Source: Zunongwangia pacifica (GTDB lineage Bacteria; Bacteroidota; Bacteroidia; Flavobacteriales; Flavobacteriaceae). From it: DNA of 63,152 bases. The stretch is taken from contig NZ_JAKHSK010000027.1 in assembly GCF_023499215.1 (NCBI RefSeq), forward strand, positions 1 through 63,152. The letters run 5' to 3'. Of this stretch, positions 62,941-63,152 are shown piece after piece. The notes below the pieces were generated by a model. It was not told the DNA's origin. It did not search any database and saw only the letters and a list, made by a program, of their open reading frames with translations. The first letter of the stretch is position 1; every line of letters begins with the position of its first letter. The position numbers and the translations under genes are program-made.

Positions 62941-63031
62941 AAGTTAGATTTTAGAACGCTTCGCTGTTAGAATTTAGATAATAGAAATTAGACAAGAGAA
63001 TATAGAAGAGAGAAACAAGAATCAGGAATCA
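62941..63031. repeat. Low-complexity word tract R3
   Basis: TTAGAA/TAGAAA words again; 62957-62978 matches 12054-12075 with 2 differences in 22. It ends where the insertion sequence seems to begin. Confidence 0.5.
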
Positions 63032-63152
63032 TGTACGTCCCTGATATAGGTTGACCATAACAGGTTAAATCTATGAAGTCAACAATCAAATTAATTCAAA
63101 AGTCCCGTAAGTATTCAGAGGCTTTTAAAAAATCTATTGTAAAAGATTTTGA
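63032..63152 (+). mobile_element. Left end of an IS3-like insertion sequence (truncated by window)
   Basis: The tract change near TGTACGTCCC at 63032 probably marks the left terminal repeat, followed 41 bases later by a transposase start. The right end is outside the window, so the boundary is an estimate. Confidence 0.5.
63073..63152 (+). CDS. IS3-type transposase OrfA, N-terminal fragment
   Basis: 26 codons from the ATG at 63073, running off the right edge. The reading SRKYSEAFKKSIVKDF is the opening of the IS3/IS911 OrfA helix-turn-helix (YSxEFKxxIV pattern). Nothing more can be judged. Confidence 0.65.
   Translation, partial: MKSTIKLIQKSRKYSEAFKKSIVKDF

Overview
The window comes from an AT-rich genome of the Flavobacteriaceae (Bacteroidota). 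Three things show this: SusC/SusD-type outer-membrane pairs, a FecR/ECF-sigma pair and TlpA/DUF5686/DUF3857 families; promoters of the form TTG-N18..21-TAnnTTTG; and a general lack of Shine-Dalgarno sequences. The gene content is mostly core chromosome. The right edge enters an IS3-like insertion sequence. No tRNA, rRNA or CRISPR array was seen.

Layout. 1-3.1 kb: a truncated Ca-binding-like secreted protein and a short RHS/YD-repeat protein. 3.6-16.9 kb: mainly minus-strand housekeeping genes (fabD, a PNPOx-like protein, fructosamine-kinase family, folA, egtD-egtB, two TonB-C-like periplasmic paralogues, thyA, a broken small gene, a CNT nucleoside transporter with a lipocalin-like domain, a bifunctional nuclease). 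17-24.6 kb: etfA-etfB, pdhB, a DUF5686 outer-membrane protein, ppa and an App1-like phosphatase. 24.6-36.3 kb: an ECF sigma factor, FecR, SusC, SusD, TlpA and M16 peptidase locus that looks built for peptide uptake. 36.4-48.8 kb: fatty-acid hydroxylase, deoxynucleoside kinase, AraC/ALDH/DUF779, a DASS permease operon, DinB, threonine dehydratase-like, USP/GhrA and an acyl-CoA dehydrogenase. 49.3-51.9 kb: a DUF3857-transglutaminase-DUF2569 fusion.

The most interesting part is 52-63 kb, a sulfur and methionine hub: metK, metY-metZ, an Rrf2 regulator, cysH, sulfite reductase, cobA, a Met8-like siroheme synthase and a ferredoxin/flavodoxin reductase. Three RNA-level controls can be read by eye. 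(1) The metK 5' UTR carries a SAM-II-type riboswitch core. (2) Upstream of metY lies a 22-residue Met-rich leader peptide, then mutually exclusive antiterminator and terminator hairpins. (3) Between cysH and the sulfite reductase lies a 23-residue Met/Cys-rich leader, then a 12-pair antiterminator that competes with an 11-bp terminator. The two leaders share an MNFI...MMW...R(T/S)I pattern, so they look like members of one family of ribosome-sensing attenuators for sulfur amino acids. A fourth layer may be the Rrf2 protein acting on an inverted repeat just downstream of the cysH promoter.

Dispersed structure: a 25-bp near-palindromic repeat occurs three times, and degenerate TTAGAA/GCTGAAAGCT word tracts fill three intergenic gaps. 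One palindromic TTCTGAA...TTCAGAA element is also present.
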